A DNA stretch of 64,000 nucleotides from positions 613,170-677,169 of the forward strand of contig NZ_WTVG02000038.1 in the NCBI RefSeq assembly GCF_012910705.2. Reading direction: 5' to 3'. The notes under the pieces were generated by a model. It was not told where the DNA came from. It was given only the letters and a program-made list of their open reading frames with translations, and made no database searches. Position numbers and translations under genes: made by a program. The stretch is from Aromatoleum anaerobium. Lineage in GTDB: Bacteria; Pseudomonadota; Gammaproteobacteria; Burkholderiales; Rhodocyclaceae. This document shows, in pieces, positions 50,033 to 58,717 of the stretch. Numbering within the stretch: position 1 is the stretch's first letter; the number at the start of each line of letters is the position of its first letter.

Positions 50033-52021
50033 ATGTCCGCTCATCTGAACGCTCCGCAGCGCGACGCGATCCATTACCTCGACGGGCCGAGCCTCGTGCT
50101 CGCCGGCGCCGGCAGCGGCAAGACGCGCGTCATCACGCACAAGATCGCGCACCTGATCAACGCATGCGGACTGAATCCCGTGAACATCGCCGCGATCACG
50201 TTCACCAACAAGGCGGCGAAGGAGATGCAGGAGCGCGTCGCCGGGCTGATGGGCGGGCGCGTGCCTGGCGGGCTGACGGTGTGCACTTTCCACGCGCTCG
50301 GCGTGAAGATCGTGCGCCAGGAAGCGAAGCACTGCGGGCTCAAGCCGCAGTTCTCGATCCTCGACGCCTCCGACACGGTGCAGATCGTCGCCGACATCAC
50401 GCGCGACGCCGACAAGGCGCGCTCGAAAGCGATGCAGTGGCAGATCTCGGGCTGGAAGAACGCGATGGTGACGCCGGAGCAGGCGGCGCAGCTCGCCGAC
50501 AACGAGCTCGCGTCGGCCGCGGCGCTGCTGTACGCCGAATACGAGCGCACGCTGCGCGCGTACCAGGCGGTCGATTTCGACGACCTGATCAGCCTGCCGG
50601 TGCGCCTCTTCGACGAACACCCGGAGGTGCGCGAGCGCTGGCAGAACAGGCTGCGCTATCTCCTCGTCGACGAATACCAGGACACGAACCGGGCGCAATA
50701 CACGCTGTTGCGCCACCTCGCCGGCGTGCGCGGCGCCTTCACCGCGGTCGGCGACGACGACCAGGCGATCTATGCTTGGCGCGGCGCCGACGTCGAGAAC
50801 CTGAAGCTCCTGCAGCAGGACTACCCGAAGCTCAAGGTCATCAAGCTCGAACAGAACTACCGTTCGTCGAAACGGATCCTCAGCGCGGCGAACACGCTGA
50901 TCGCGAACAACGAGAAGCTGTTCGAAAAGCGGCTGTGGTCCGAGCACGGCGCGGGCGACCAGGTCACGGTGACCGCGTGCCGCGACGCCGAGCACGAGGC
51001 CGAATGGGTCGCGTCGAAAATCAGCGCGCACAAGTTCGAGCACCGCACGAAGTTTTCCGACTACGCCGTGCTGTACCGCGGCAACCACCAGGCGCGGCTG
51101 ATCGAGCAGCAGCTCCGGAACCAGAAGATCCCGTACGTGATCTCCGGCGGCCAGTCGTTCTTCGACAAGGCGGAGATCCGCGACCTGATCGCGTACCTGC
51201 GCCTGCTGATGAACGAGGACGACGACCTCGCGTTCATCCGTGCGATCACGACGCCGCGCCGCGGCATCGGCGCCGGCACGCTCGAAGCGCTCGGCAGCTA
51301 TGCCGGGCGGCGCCACGTCAGCCTCTTTGCCGCGACGTTCGAGGAAGGCGCGGCGCAGGCGCTGAACGCGCGCCAGCTCGAGCAGGTGCAGGAGTTCGGC
51401 AATTTCATCAACCGCCTGCAGTATCGCGCGACGCGCGAGCCGGCGTCGCGTCTGCTCGAGGACCTGCTCGCGGCGATCCGCTACGAGGCCTGGCTGTTCG
51501 AGCATCTCGACCCGCGCGAGGCGGAGTCGAAATGGAGCAACGTGCGCGACTTCGTCGGCTGGCTCGGCAGGAAAGGCGACGAGGACGGCAAGAACCTCAT
51601 CGAGCTGACGCAGACCATCGCGCTGATCTCGATGCTCGACAAGAACGCCAGCGAGTTCGACGGCGTGCAACTCGCGACATTGCACGCGTCAAAAGGGCTG
51701 GAGTTCAAGCACGTGTTCCTTGTCGGCGTCGAGGAAGGGCTGCTGCCGCATCAGTCCTCCATCGACGAGGACAAGATCGACGAGGAGCGCCGCCTGATGT
51801 ACGTCGGCATCACGCGCGCGCAGCGGAGCCTCAACATCACCTGGTGCGAGCGGCGCAAGGCCGGCAAGGACGTGCGCACCTGCGAACCGTCGCGCTTCAT
51901 CGAGGAGATGGGCGGTGACGTGAAACTGAACGACCGCAAGTCGAACGCGCCGGTGTCGAAGGAAGAGGGCCGCGCGCGCATCGCGAACCTGATGGCGATG
52001 CTCGAAGGGCGCGGCGGCTGA
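50033..52021 (+). CDS. rep: ATP-dependent DNA helicase Rep
   Basis: 662-residue UvrD/Rep superfamily 1A 3'-5' helicase. The ATG at 50033 gives MSAHLNAPQRDAIHYL; the upstream frame is not family-like. Walker A is VLAGAGSGKTRV, Walker B LLVDEYQDTN, motif III GDDDQAIYAWRGA, motif IV LEQNYRSS, motif V LATLHASKGLEF and motif VI VGITRAQ. The C-terminal stretch, EERRLMYVGITRAQRSLNITWCERRK in two pieces, aligns better with E. coli Rep than with UvrD. It assists replication past obstacles. Confidence 0.95.
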   Translation: MSAHLNAPQRDAIHYLDGPSLVLAGAGSGKTRVITHKIAHLINACGLNPVNIAAITFTNKAAKEMQERVAGLMGGRVPGGLTVCTFHALGVKIVRQEAKHCGLKPQFSILDASDTVQIVADITRDADKARSKAMQWQISGWKNAMVTPEQAAQLADNELASAAALLYAEYERTLRAYQAVDFDDLISLPVRLFDEHPEVRERWQNRLRYLLVDEYQDTNRAQYTLLRHLAGVRGAFTAVGDDDQAIYAWRGADVENLKLLQQDYPKLKVIKLEQNYRSSKRILSAANTLIANNEKLFEKRLWSEHGAGDQVTVTACRDAEHEAEWVASKISAHKFEHRTKFSDYAVLYRGNHQARLIEQQLRNQKIPYVISGGQSFFDKAEIRDLIAYLRLLMNEDDDLAFIRAITTPRRGIGAGTLEALGSYAGRRHVSLFAATFEEGAAQALNARQLEQVQEFGNFINRLQYRATREPASRLLEDLLAAIRYEAWLFEHLDPREAESKWSNVRDFVGWLGRKGDEDGKNLIELTQTIALISMLDKNASEFDGVQLATLHASKGLEFKHVFLVGVEEGLLPHQSSIDEDKIDEERRLMYVGITRAQRSLNITWCERRKAGKDVRTCEPSRFIEEMGGDVKLNDRKSNAPVSKEEGRARIANLMAMLEGRGG

Positions 52022-52254
52022 CGTCCTCGTCATCGAGGCGGTGTCGCACTCGCCGGCGCACAACGGCTTGCCCGCGAAGCTGGAGCGGAGCTGATCCCGT
52101 AACAGCAAAACGGAATGTAACGCGATGACGAATGCAAGTACGAGGGTCTATATTGAATTGAACCCTGCCGTCGCGGCCGGCCCGGTCGTCACACGTTCAT
52201 GGGGGGCGCCGGCGGCGAGGCATTCCCGATCCTATCGACGAGATGGAGGTTACG

Positions 52255-52710
52255 ATGAAACGCAGGACGCTATTGGCGATGCTCGCGGCGGTGCTGTTTT
52301 CCGGTGGCGCGCTCGCGCAACCCGCAGGCGATCTGCCGGCGATCGACGACAACACGCCGATCTACGGCTCCCAGATCATGACGCCGCAAGAGCGCGCCGA
52401 GCACCGCCAGCGCATGCGCGCCGCGAAAACGCTGGAAGAGCGCGAGCAGATCCGTGCCGAGCATCACGAGCAGATGGTTCGCCGAGCGAAGGAGCGCGGC
52501 GTGACGTTGCCTGAAGAGCCGCCGATGCGCGGCGGACGAATGATGGGCCCCGGTGGCGGCATGGGTCCCGGTGGCGGTGCCGGCGGCGGGATGGGACCGG
52601 GCGGCCCCGGCGACCGTGAGCGCCTCGGTCCTGCTGACCGGATGGGCCCGCGCGGGATGGGTTCCGGAGGGGGTATGGGCGCCGGGCCCGGCGGTGGACC
52701 GAACCGCTAA
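52255..52710 (+). CDS. Exported Gly/Met-rich protein
   Basis: 151-residue secreted protein: signal peptide (MKRRTLLAMLAAVLFSGGALA), a charged helix (QIMTPQERAEHRQRMRAAKTLEEREQIRAEHHEQM, read in pieces), and a C-terminal low-complexity tail of GGGMGPGG-type repeats (about 90-151) rich in Gly, Met, Pro and Arg. The many Met and His residues could bind copper or another soft metal (inference). The ATG at 52255 has GGAGG seven bases upstream. The helical block with IYG(S/T)Q(I/L)MTPQER occurs in other proteobacterial periplasmic proteins of unknown role. Confidence 0.75.
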   Translation: MKRRTLLAMLAAVLFSGGALAQPAGDLPAIDDNTPIYGSQIMTPQERAEHRQRMRAAKTLEEREQIRAEHHEQMVRRAKERGVTLPEEPPMRGGRMMGPGGGMGPGGGAGGGMGPGGPGDRERLGPADRMGPRGMGSGGGMGAGPGGGPNR

Positions 52711-52729
52711 AACCGCGGCAGCGGCGTGA

Positions 52730-53188
52730 TTACTGCCCGGCCGGCGGTTCGGTGAAGTCCGCGCCGGCGGTGTTCGCGAGGTAAGCTACCGCGCGGCGGA
52801 CCTCGGTATCGGTCAGGTCCGTGCCGCCGCCGCGGGGCGGCATCGCGCGGAGTCCGTTGATCGCATTCGTCGTCAACGTATCAAACCCCTGCGCAATGCG
52901 CGGCGCCCAGGCGGCGGCGTCACCTGTCTTCGGCGCGCCGAGCAACCCGGCTGCGTGGCAGCTCATGCAGACGCTCTGGTAGATCTGCTCGCCGCTGCGG
53001 CTCCCCGGCGCAACCTTTGCAACCTTGAGTTCGAGTTTTGCCACCGGCTGGATCAGCGTGGCGGTCGTTTCGGGATCGGGCGCGGCCTGTTTGCCGCAGC
53101 CGGCGAGCTGGACGACGGCGAACGCCGCGGCAGCGGAAAGCATCAGGCGGCCAGGGCGCCTCACGAACTGAACTCGGTGTCTCGACAT
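52730..53188 (-). CDS. Cytochrome c5-like lipoprotein
   Basis: 152-residue monohaem cytochrome c. The signal ends in the lipobox QLAGC (about residue 31), so it is anchored in a membrane; the haem motif CMSCH is near residue 74 and the axial Met is in GLRAMPPRGGG. The layout (SGEQIYQSVCMSCHAAGLLGAPKTGD, WAPRIAQG, GLRAMPPRGG) is of the c5 family. I chose ATG 53188 with CAGGAGC upstream; the frame extends 70 codons further without signal. Convergent with the Gly/Met-rich gene (19-base gap). Confidence 0.88.
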   Translation of the reverse strand: MSRHRVQFVRRPGRLMLSAAAAFAVVQLAGCGKQAAPDPETTATLIQPVAKLELKVAKVAPGSRSGEQIYQSVCMSCHAAGLLGAPKTGDAAAWAPRIAQGFDTLTTNAINGLRAMPPRGGGTDLTDTEVRRAVAYLANTAGADFTEPPAGQ

Positions 53189-53400
53189 GCTTGCTCCTGT
53201 CTGGGGTTGGGGACGAGCCAGGTGCGAAGTATATCCGGGCACATCGGCCAAGCTGCGGATGTCGGATGATTTGGGCCGCCCGAAACACTGCGCCGCACGG
53301 GAGCGCCGCGGTTGTAACAGTGATGCAAACGTAAAAACCTTCGCGCCCGTCTCGTCTATGCTGGATGCGTTCGACGTGACTTTTCCAGACGGAGGCAAGG

Positions 53401-53916
53401 ATGGGACTCTTTTCGTTCATCAAGGATGCCGGCGAGAAACTCTTCGGTGACGGCGAGGCCAAGGCGGCTGCCCCGGCAGCACCGGCAAACGCGGCCGCTC
53501 CTGCGGCAACGGCAGATACGAGTGCCGCGAATGCCAAGGCGGCCGAAGCGATCAAGCAGTACATCATGTCAATGAACCTTGCTCCCTCCGACCTCGGCGT
53601 GAAATTCGATGCCGCGACCTCCGTCGTCACCGTGTCCGGCACGGCGCCCGACCAGGCAACGAAGGAAAAGATCCTGCTTGCCGCCGGTAACGTCCATGGC
53701 GTCGGCAAGGTCGACGACCAACTGTCGGTCGTTCAGGCCGCGCCCGAAGCCCGTTTCCACACCGTTGCGCGCGGCGATACCCTGTCGGCGATCGCGAAGA
53801 CGTATTACGGCAACCCGAACAACTACAACGTGATCTTCGAGGCCAACAAGCCGATGCTGACCCACCCGGACAAGATCTACCCCGGTCAGGTGCTGCGCAT
53901 CCCGCCGGCCCCTTGA
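53401..53916 (+). CDS. kbp: BON-LysM potassium-binding protein Kbp
   Basis: 171-residue cytoplasmic protein homologous to E. coli Kbp (YgaU): start MGLFSFIKDAGEKLFG, an Ala-rich linker (about 20-50, longer than in E. coli), a BON domain (about 50-110) and a C-terminal LysM domain (HTVARGDTLSAIAKTYYGNPNNYNVIFEANKPMLTHPDKIYPGQVLRIP, read in pieces). E. coli Kbp binds K+ and responds to osmotic stress. Preceded by GGAGGCAAGG. Confidence 0.92.
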   Translation: MGLFSFIKDAGEKLFGDGEAKAAAPAAPANAAAPAATADTSAANAKAAEAIKQYIMSMNLAPSDLGVKFDAATSVVTVSGTAPDQATKEKILLAAGNVHGVGKVDDQLSVVQAAPEARFHTVARGDTLSAIAKTYYGNPNNYNVIFEANKPMLTHPDKIYPGQVLRIPPAP

Positions 53917-54095
53917 TTCCGGCAGGACGGCACCCTGCAAACACCCGCTGGTTGCAGCGGTTCTCCGCGGACGCCGAGTTTCCGGTCGAAGCTTCGAACC
54001 GTCCCGGGGATGACTCCGGGACCGGCATGGACTTCGCAGGAAAACCGGTATAAGCTAGCGCGCTTGATTACGAGCAAAAACTCGTAATCGCCCCC

Positions 54096-54172
54096 GCGCC
54101 CGTAGCTCAGCTGGATAGAGTACTGCCCTCCGAAGGCAGGGGTCGGACGTTCGAATCGTCTCGGGCGCGCCA
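54096..54172 (+). tRNA. tRNA-Arg (anticodon CCG)
   Basis: A 77-base cloverleaf: acceptor GCGCCCG pairs with CGGGCGC (54162-54168), the D arm contains AGCTCAGCTGGATAGAGT, the anticodon stem CTGCC/GGCAG encloses loop CTCCGAA with anticodon CCG, the T arm contains GTTCGAAT, and CCA is encoded at 54170-54172. It reads CGG codons. An integrase remnant follows at once, so its 3' end was probably an integration site. Confidence 0.96.
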
Positions 54173-54180
54173 AAAAATTC

Positions 54181-54217
54181 AATGGGTTAGGTCATGTCTG
54201 CCTAGCCCATTTTTGTT
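54181..54217 (+). terminator. Intrinsic terminator of tRNA-Arg
   Basis: AATGGGTTAGG (54181-54191) pairs with CCTAGCCCATT (54201-54211) through one G-T pair, with a 9-base loop and TTTTTG following; it begins eight bases after the tRNA. Confidence 0.85.
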
Positions 54218-54896
54218 CTTGGCCGATTTTTGGCCCAAGCCTGGCCCGGATTTGGCCCGCAAAATTTATAGGGCAGGGCTCACCTTGGAAACTGACCCGT
54301 GCTCACCGGCGGTCGGCAGAATCACCAAGGCTGACGTACTTGCCTATCGTGCCGAACTCGGGAAAGTGACCGCACGGGGCAAGCAGACCACGCTTTCAGC
54401 AGCCCGGATCAACAAGCTGTTGAATCCGCTGCGCCAGATCCTCAACGAAGCGGCCGACCGATTTGATTTTCGCACGCCCTTCGACAACATCAAACAGCTG
54501 CGCATCAAGCGCACCGACGTCGATCCGTTCTCGATCGACGACGTGAAGCGGATCCTCGCGACGGTCCGCGCGGACTTCCGCGACTACTTCACGGTGCGCT
54601 TCTTCACCGGGCTGCGCACGGGCGAGGCCGACGGGCTCAAGTGGAAGTATGTCGACTCCGAGCACCGCCTCATCCTCGTGCGCGAGACCGTCGTCAACGG
54701 TGAGGAGGGGTACACCAAGACCGACGGCAGTCAGCGCGAGATCCAGATGAGCCAGATCGTGTTCGACGCGCTCAAGCGCCAGCAGGCCGCGACCGGCTCG
54801 CTTTCGCCCTACGCGCCCAATCGCCGGACAGGTCGTGATCCCGGTAACGGGCACCCAAGGGCTGATCGGTCGCCAGCGCGATCAGTACCGATTTGA
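54213..54896 (+). pseudogene. Tyrosine integrase remnant
   Basis: The open frame is 227 codons, but only about 54291-54810 resembles a phage/island tyrosine integrase: core-binding part (ITKADVLAYRAELGKVT, SAARINKLLNPLRQILNEAADRF) and the first catalytic block with arginine (RFFTGLRTGEADGLKWKYVD) and lysine region (TKTDGSQREIQMSQIVFDALKRQQAATG). The arm-binding N-terminus, the H-x-x-R box and the tyrosine are missing. At about 54807-54817 the frame enters antisense toxin sequence. Lying just after tRNA-Arg, it is the fossil of an integrated element. Confidence 0.85.
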
Positions 54897-54984
54897 GCGC
54901 GTGATCGAATGTGGTGCGATGCTGGCCCTTGGCCTCCCGCTTGTAATCGCGCTTGAATGCAGACGAGCGATCAATCGTCCGCAT
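54772..54984 (-). pseudogene. Truncated YafQ/RelE-type toxin
   Basis: From ATG 54984 the frame reads MRTIDRSSAFKRDYKREAKGQH, then HALKSVLIALATDQPLGARYRDHDLSGDW, the N-terminal two thirds of a YafQ-like mRNA interferase. After about 54817 similarity stops and the frame enters antisense integrase sequence, so the catalytic C-terminus (normally DCHIKPDLLLIY and beyond) is lost. The preceding antitoxin gene overlaps it by 14 bases, the usual order for this module. Predicted inactive. Confidence 0.8.
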
Positions 54985-55216
54985 GCAGGTCGTCCACGCT
55001 GGCGAACTTCTTGCCCTTGCCCGTTTCCAGTTCAGCAATGGCCTTGCGCGTGGTGGCGTTAGGCACTTTCACATCGAAGGGCAGGCGGTGTTCGTCAGCG
55101 ATGCGCAACATCAGCAGACGGATGGCATCGGAAATCGACAGCCCCATCGCTTCGAGCGCGCTCGCGGCGCGTTCCTTGGTGGCAGTGTCGATGATGCCTA
55201 TATTGACGCACGCCGT
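54971..55216 (-). pseudogene. RelB/DinJ-type antitoxin, start codon apparently lost
   Basis: The frame encodes a DinJ/RelB antitoxin: ACVNIGIIDTATKERAASALEAMGLSISDAIRLLMLRIADEHRLPFDV, in pieces, then KVPNATTRKAIAELETGKG, with the ribbon-helix-helix DNA-binding start. Where the family has its initiating Met, this sequence has ACG (55216-55214), and no ATG, GTG or TTG is suitably placed. Either the start decayed by one T-to-C change or a rare start is used. It overlaps the truncated toxin by 14 bases. Confidence 0.7.
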
Positions 55217-55395
55217 GCCTGAGTCCGCTCCACACACGGTCAGCCCCGTGAACTGGAGCAGTCGCCTTCTGAAATCGACACCACTGCAGGGCGGCAATGC
55301 TGTTGCTCGAAACCGGCCGCTTGCGGGCATACCGGACTGCCAACGGTCTGATGCACGAAAGTCTCCGAATGCCGAAACGCTCCCGGGAGGCGCGA

Positions 55396-56691
55396 ATGGA
55401 CGACCGTAAGGATTCACCGGACGAATCGCACCCGCTCTTGCCGGTAGCGCCCGGCGGAGCGGCCGGGACGGTGCGTGAGCAACTGGAAGTGATCTACCGG
55501 ACCGAGTCACGCCGGCTCTTCGCGACGCTGGTTCGCCTGCTCGGCGACTTCGACCTCGCTGAGGAGGCGCTGCACGATGCCTTTCGCGCCGCGCTCGAGC
55601 AGTGGCCGCGGGAGGGCATGCCGGCTAACCCGCGCAGCTGGCTGGTGTCGACCGGTCGCTTCAAGGCAATCGACGGCCTGCGGCGGCGCGCACGCTTCGA
55701 CTTCGTCGAGGACCTCGACGACCGGCCCGACCCGGCGAGCGAGGAGGCCGCCGACGAAGACAGCGTCGAGGACGATCGCCTGCGGCTGATCTTCACCTGC
55801 TGCCACCCGGCGCTGTCGCCCGAAGCGCAGGTGGCGCTGACGCTGCGCGAAGTGTGCGGCCTCACCACCGAGGAGATCGCGCGCGCCTTCCTCGTCACGC
55901 CGCCGGCGCTCGCGCAGCGCATCGTGCGTGCCAAGGCCAGGATCCGCGATGCGCGCATCCCCTACGAAGTGCCGCCGCAGGCGGAGCTGCCGGCCCGCCT
56001 CGACAGCGTGCTGCGCGTGGTCTACCTGGTGTTCAACGAGGGCTACTCGGCTTCGGCCGGCGATTCGTTGACGCGCGCCGAGCTGTCGGGCGAGGCGATC
56101 CGGCTCGGCCGGCTGCTCGCCCAACTGCTCCCCGAGCCTGAGTCGATCGGGCTGCTGGCGCTGATGCTGCTGCAGGAGTCGCGCCGTGAGACGCGCACGA
56201 CGGCGGAGGGCGATCTGGTCCTGCTCGACGAGCAGGACCGCTCGCGGTGGAACCGGGCGCTGATCATCGAAGGCATGGAGTTGGTCGAGCGCGCACTGGT
56301 CTCGGGTCGCGCCGGCCCCTATGCGCTGCAGGCGTCAATCGCGGCGGTGCATGCCGAGGCGCCCACCGGCGCCGCGACTGACTGGGCGCAGATCGTCGGT
56401 CTCTACGATGTGTTGCTGCGGCTCGACCCGTCGCCGGTGGTCGAGCTGAATCGCGCCGCGGCGGTGGCGATGCACGACGGGCCAGCAGCCGGGCTGGCAG
56501 CGGTCGATGCGATCCTCGCGCGCGGCGAGCTTGCCGACTACCACCTCGCGCACGCCGCCCGCGCCGATTTGTGCCGACGTCTGGGCAGAACCGAGGAGTC
56601 GCGGGCGGCCTACCGACGCGCGCTTGCACTGGCCCGACAGGCACCCGAGCGTCGCTTCCTCGAGCGGCGGCTCGCGGAGCTGGGGGCGTGA
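55396..56691 (+). CDS. ECF42-type sigma factor with C-terminal extension
   Basis: 431-residue extracytoplasmic-function sigma factor: sigma2 (about 25-90, [30 protein letters not shown]), sigma4 (about 125-185, [38 protein letters not shown]), then a 240-residue helical, TPR-like DUF6596 extension ([37 protein letters not shown]). This plan and the neighbouring YCII protein define group ECF42; no anti-sigma gene is present, as is normal for the group, and the extension is thought to control activity. The ATG at 55396 has GGGAGG upstream. Confidence 0.92.
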   Translation: MDDRKDSPDESHPLLPVAPGGAAGTVREQLEVIYRTESRRLFATLVRLLGDFDLAEEALHDAFRAALEQWPREGMPANPRSWLVSTGRFKAIDGLRRRARFDFVEDLDDRPDPASEEAADEDSVEDDRLRLIFTCCHPALSPEAQVALTLREVCGLTTEEIARAFLVTPPALAQRIVRAKARIRDARIPYEVPPQAELPARLDSVLRVVYLVFNEGYSASAGDSLTRAELSGEAIRLGRLLAQLLPEPESIGLLALMLLQESRRETRTTAEGDLVLLDEQDRSRWNRALIIEGMELVERALVSGRAGPYALQASIAAVHAEAPTGAATDWAQIVGLYDVLLRLDPSPVVELNRAAAVAMHDGPAAGLAAVDAILARGELADYHLAHAARADLCRRLGRTEESRAAYRRALALARQAPERRFLERRLAELGA

Positions 56692-56718
56692 TGTCGATCT
56701 TGCGGCGTGTTATTCGAC
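56692..56718 (+). promoter_or_regulatory. ECF42-type promoter ahead of the YCII gene
   Basis: TGTCGA (56692-56697), 17-base spacer, CGAC (56715-56718), 50 bases before the YCII start. The same elements with the same spacing recur at 57175-57201. They agree with the ECF42 promoter as I recall it (TGTCGA at -35, CGA/TC at -10). Confidence 0.7.
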
Positions 56719-56768
56719 CAAGGGGTACGGAAGCCGCACTTGAACACGACCCTCGAAGGAGCAAAGCG

Positions 56769-57161
56769 ATGAAATACCTGTGCCTGATCTGTGCCGAGAA
56801 GGTGATGGAGCAGATGCCCCGCGCCGATGCGGACAAGCACTTCGAGGAGTACCGCGAGTTTACCGACGCCATCCGGCAAAGCGGCCATTACGTCGGCTGC
56901 AACCGGCTGCTACCGCCCGATGCCGCCAGCACGGTCCGGGTGCGCAACGGCCGGGTTTCGGTCACCGACGGGCCCTGGATCGAGACCAAGGAGCAACTCG
57001 GCGGCTACTACCTCATCGAGGCCCGGGACCTGAATGAGGCGATTCAGGTGGCGTCCCGCATTCCGGGGGCGAAGTTCGGCTGCGTCGAAGTGCGACCGGT
57101 CGCGGAGGATCTGCAGACGCTGCAGGCGCTGGGTTTCGTCGCGGCGGAATCCGCCCGCTGA
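56769..57161 (+). CDS. YCII/DGPF-family protein
   Basis: 130-residue dimeric alpha/beta-barrel protein of the YCII-related family that accompanies ECF42 sigma factors (DGPF proteins). It starts MKYLCLICAEKVMEQMP after GGAGCAAAGCG; the signature here reads VTDGPWIETKEQLGGYYLIEA, so the usual DGPF is DGPW. Biochemical role unknown. First gene after the sigma factor and under its own ECF42-like promoter, so a sigma-dependent target. Confidence 0.9.
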   Translation: MKYLCLICAEKVMEQMPRADADKHFEEYREFTDAIRQSGHYVGCNRLLPPDAASTVRVRNGRVSVTDGPWIETKEQLGGYYLIEARDLNEAIQVASRIPGAKFGCVEVRPVAEDLQTLQALGFVAAESAR

Positions 57162-57174
57162 ACCTGCAAACCGA

Positions 57175-57201
57175 TGTCGATTTGACCACCCGTCGATCGA
57201 C
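57175..57201 (+). promoter_or_regulatory. ECF42-type promoter ahead of the SnoaL-like gene
   Basis: TGTCGA (57175-57180), 17-base spacer, CGAC (57198-57201), 45 bases before the start at 57247: same hexamer, same spacing and same distance to the start as the copy at 56692. Confidence 0.7.
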
Positions 57202-57246
57202 TAGCAGGTACACCCACCCGTTTCACCCATACCAAGGAGACCTGTC

Positions 57247-57690
57247 ATGGACACCCTATCCACCCTCGCACCCACTGAAACCGAGCTTCGCAGCCAACTG
57301 GAAGACTGGGCGCACGCGGTTCGCGCCAAGGACATCGACCGGATCTTCGCCCATTACGCGCCGGACATCGTCGCCTTCGACGCCATTGCCCAGTTGCAGT
57401 TCAAGGGCGCCGACGCCTACCGCAAGCACTGGGAAACCTGTCTGACGATGTGCACCGGCCCGATGATCTTCGAACTCCACGACCTTCAGATCACCGCGGG
57501 CGACGATCTGGCCTTCGTCCACGGCCTCAACCGCTGCGGCGGCACCGGACCGGACGGCAAGGAGATGTCCGGCTGGATGCGCATGACCGCCTGCTATCGA
57601 AAGCAGCACGGCGAATGGCGGGTCGTGCACGAACACTTCTCCGCCCCGTTCGACCCGCAGAGCGACAAGGCTCTGTGGCTGGAGCCCTGA
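57247..57690 (+). CDS. SnoaL-like / DUF4440 protein
   Basis: 147-residue cone-shaped NTF2-fold protein (ketosteroid-isomerase-like). Visible pattern: LEDWAHAVRAKDIDRIFAHYAPDIVAFDAIAQLQFKGADAYRKHWE, in pieces, then WRVVHEHFSAPFDP. No catalytic function can be fixed. The start has AAGGAGACC upstream. Preceded by an ECF42-like promoter, so a likely member of the sigma regulon. Confidence 0.88.
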   Translation: MDTLSTLAPTETELRSQLEDWAHAVRAKDIDRIFAHYAPDIVAFDAIAQLQFKGADAYRKHWETCLTMCTGPMIFELHDLQITAGDDLAFVHGLNRCGGTGPDGKEMSGWMRMTACYRKQHGEWRVVHEHFSAPFDPQSDKALWLEP

Positions 57691-57696
57691 CGCGCC

Positions 57697-57780
57697 CCTT
57701 ACGAACGCCAGTTCTGGGGCGACGACTGGGGTCTGCTCGAAGACCCGTTCGGCAATCAAGTGGGCGGTGTTGCAACCCGC
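57697..57780 (+). pseudogene. C-terminal scrap of a PhnB/VOC-like gene
   Basis: One frame of the gap between the SnoaL-like and VOC genes reads PYERQFWGDDWGLLEDPFGNQ, the typical C-terminal end of a PhnB-like glyoxalase-fold protein (FWGDR.G...DPFG). There is no start or body, so a second VOC gene was deleted here. Confidence 0.65.
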
Positions 57781-57836
57781 AGTGCAGCCTTAACCGGCTG
57801 TCCAGGACCCGCGGTTCCGATACGAAAGGAGAAACC

Positions 57837-58310
57837 ATGCACAAGAACACGATCTGCCTCTGGTTCGACAAGGACGCCGAGGAGGCCGCCCGCTTCTACG
57901 CCGCGACCTTCCCCGACAGCCGGGTGACTGCCGTCCATCGCGCGCCCGCTGATTACCCATCCGGCAAAGCCGGCGACGTACTGACAGTGGCGTTCACGGT
58001 TGCGGGCATCCCTTGCCTCGGCCTCAACGGTGGCCCGGGGTTCCCGCAGACCGAGGCCTTTTCATTCCAGATCGCTACCGACGACCAGGAAGAGACCGAC
58101 CGCTACTGGAACGCCATCGTCGGCAACGGCGGGGCAGAAAGCGCCTGCGGCTGGTGCAAGGACCGGTGGGGCGTTTCGTGGCAGATTACCCCGCGTGTAT
58201 TGACCGAGGCGCTGGCCGCGGGGGGCGAGGAGGCCAGGCGTGCCTTCGAAGCCATGATGACGATGCGCAAGATCGACGTCGCTGCCATCGAGGCGGCCCG
58301 ACGCGGCTGA
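57837..58310 (+). CDS. VOC/PhnB-like glyoxalase-fold protein
   Basis: 157-residue vicinal-oxygen-chelate superfamily protein of the 3-demethylubiquinone-methyltransferase-like/PhnB subgroup: KNTICLWFDKDAEEAARFYAATFPDSRVTAV at the start, then GIPCLGLNGGPGFPQTEAFSFQI and CGWCKDRWGVSWQITPRVL. ATG 57837 has AAGGAG five bases upstream. Such proteins are common in ECF42/ECF41 neighbourhoods. Metal-ligand positions are not clear. Confidence 0.88.
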   Translation: MHKNTICLWFDKDAEEAARFYAATFPDSRVTAVHRAPADYPSGKAGDVLTVAFTVAGIPCLGLNGGPGFPQTEAFSFQIATDDQEETDRYWNAIVGNGGAESACGWCKDRWGVSWQITPRVLTEALAAGGEEARRAFEAMMTMRKIDVAAIEAARRG

Positions 58311-58717
58311 GCACCGCGCTGGCGTCCGGTATTGCAGGGGTTGACGGAGACATCCCATGAAACTCTGGACTGGAACCGCCATGGACAAAGTGCAGCAATC
58401 GAAAGACTTCTACACTCGTCAAAGCAGCACTTCGCTGCCAACCCGCTCCGATCCGACCGCCGCACCATCTCGAAGTAGGCGCCTGCGGGACCGGTGGGAG
58501 TTTGCGCACGCTTCACGCGCCATTCTTCAGATTATCGCGCTTGGTGCGTTGGTAATTTCGATTCTTGCTGAACTTGCGCCGAACACACGCCTGCAGGGGA
58601 GAAATCAGAATGAGCCGCTTGGCCACCGGTTGCAACGGATGGTCCGCGGCGCGATTGTTCCGCTTCTCTGGCGCCTGATCCTGATCGAGGCTCTTCTTGT
58701 CGGTTTTCGGCTGGGAT
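58311..58717. other. 407-base gap without recognisable gene
   Basis: A short frame from ATG 58357 (MKLWTGTAMDKVQQSKDFYTRQ) runs on into the antisense of the SOS-cassette scar and has no family pattern. The stretch 58540-58700 is less GC-rich than its surroundings. It lies between two decayed loci and is probably debris of a rearrangement. Confidence 0.4.
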
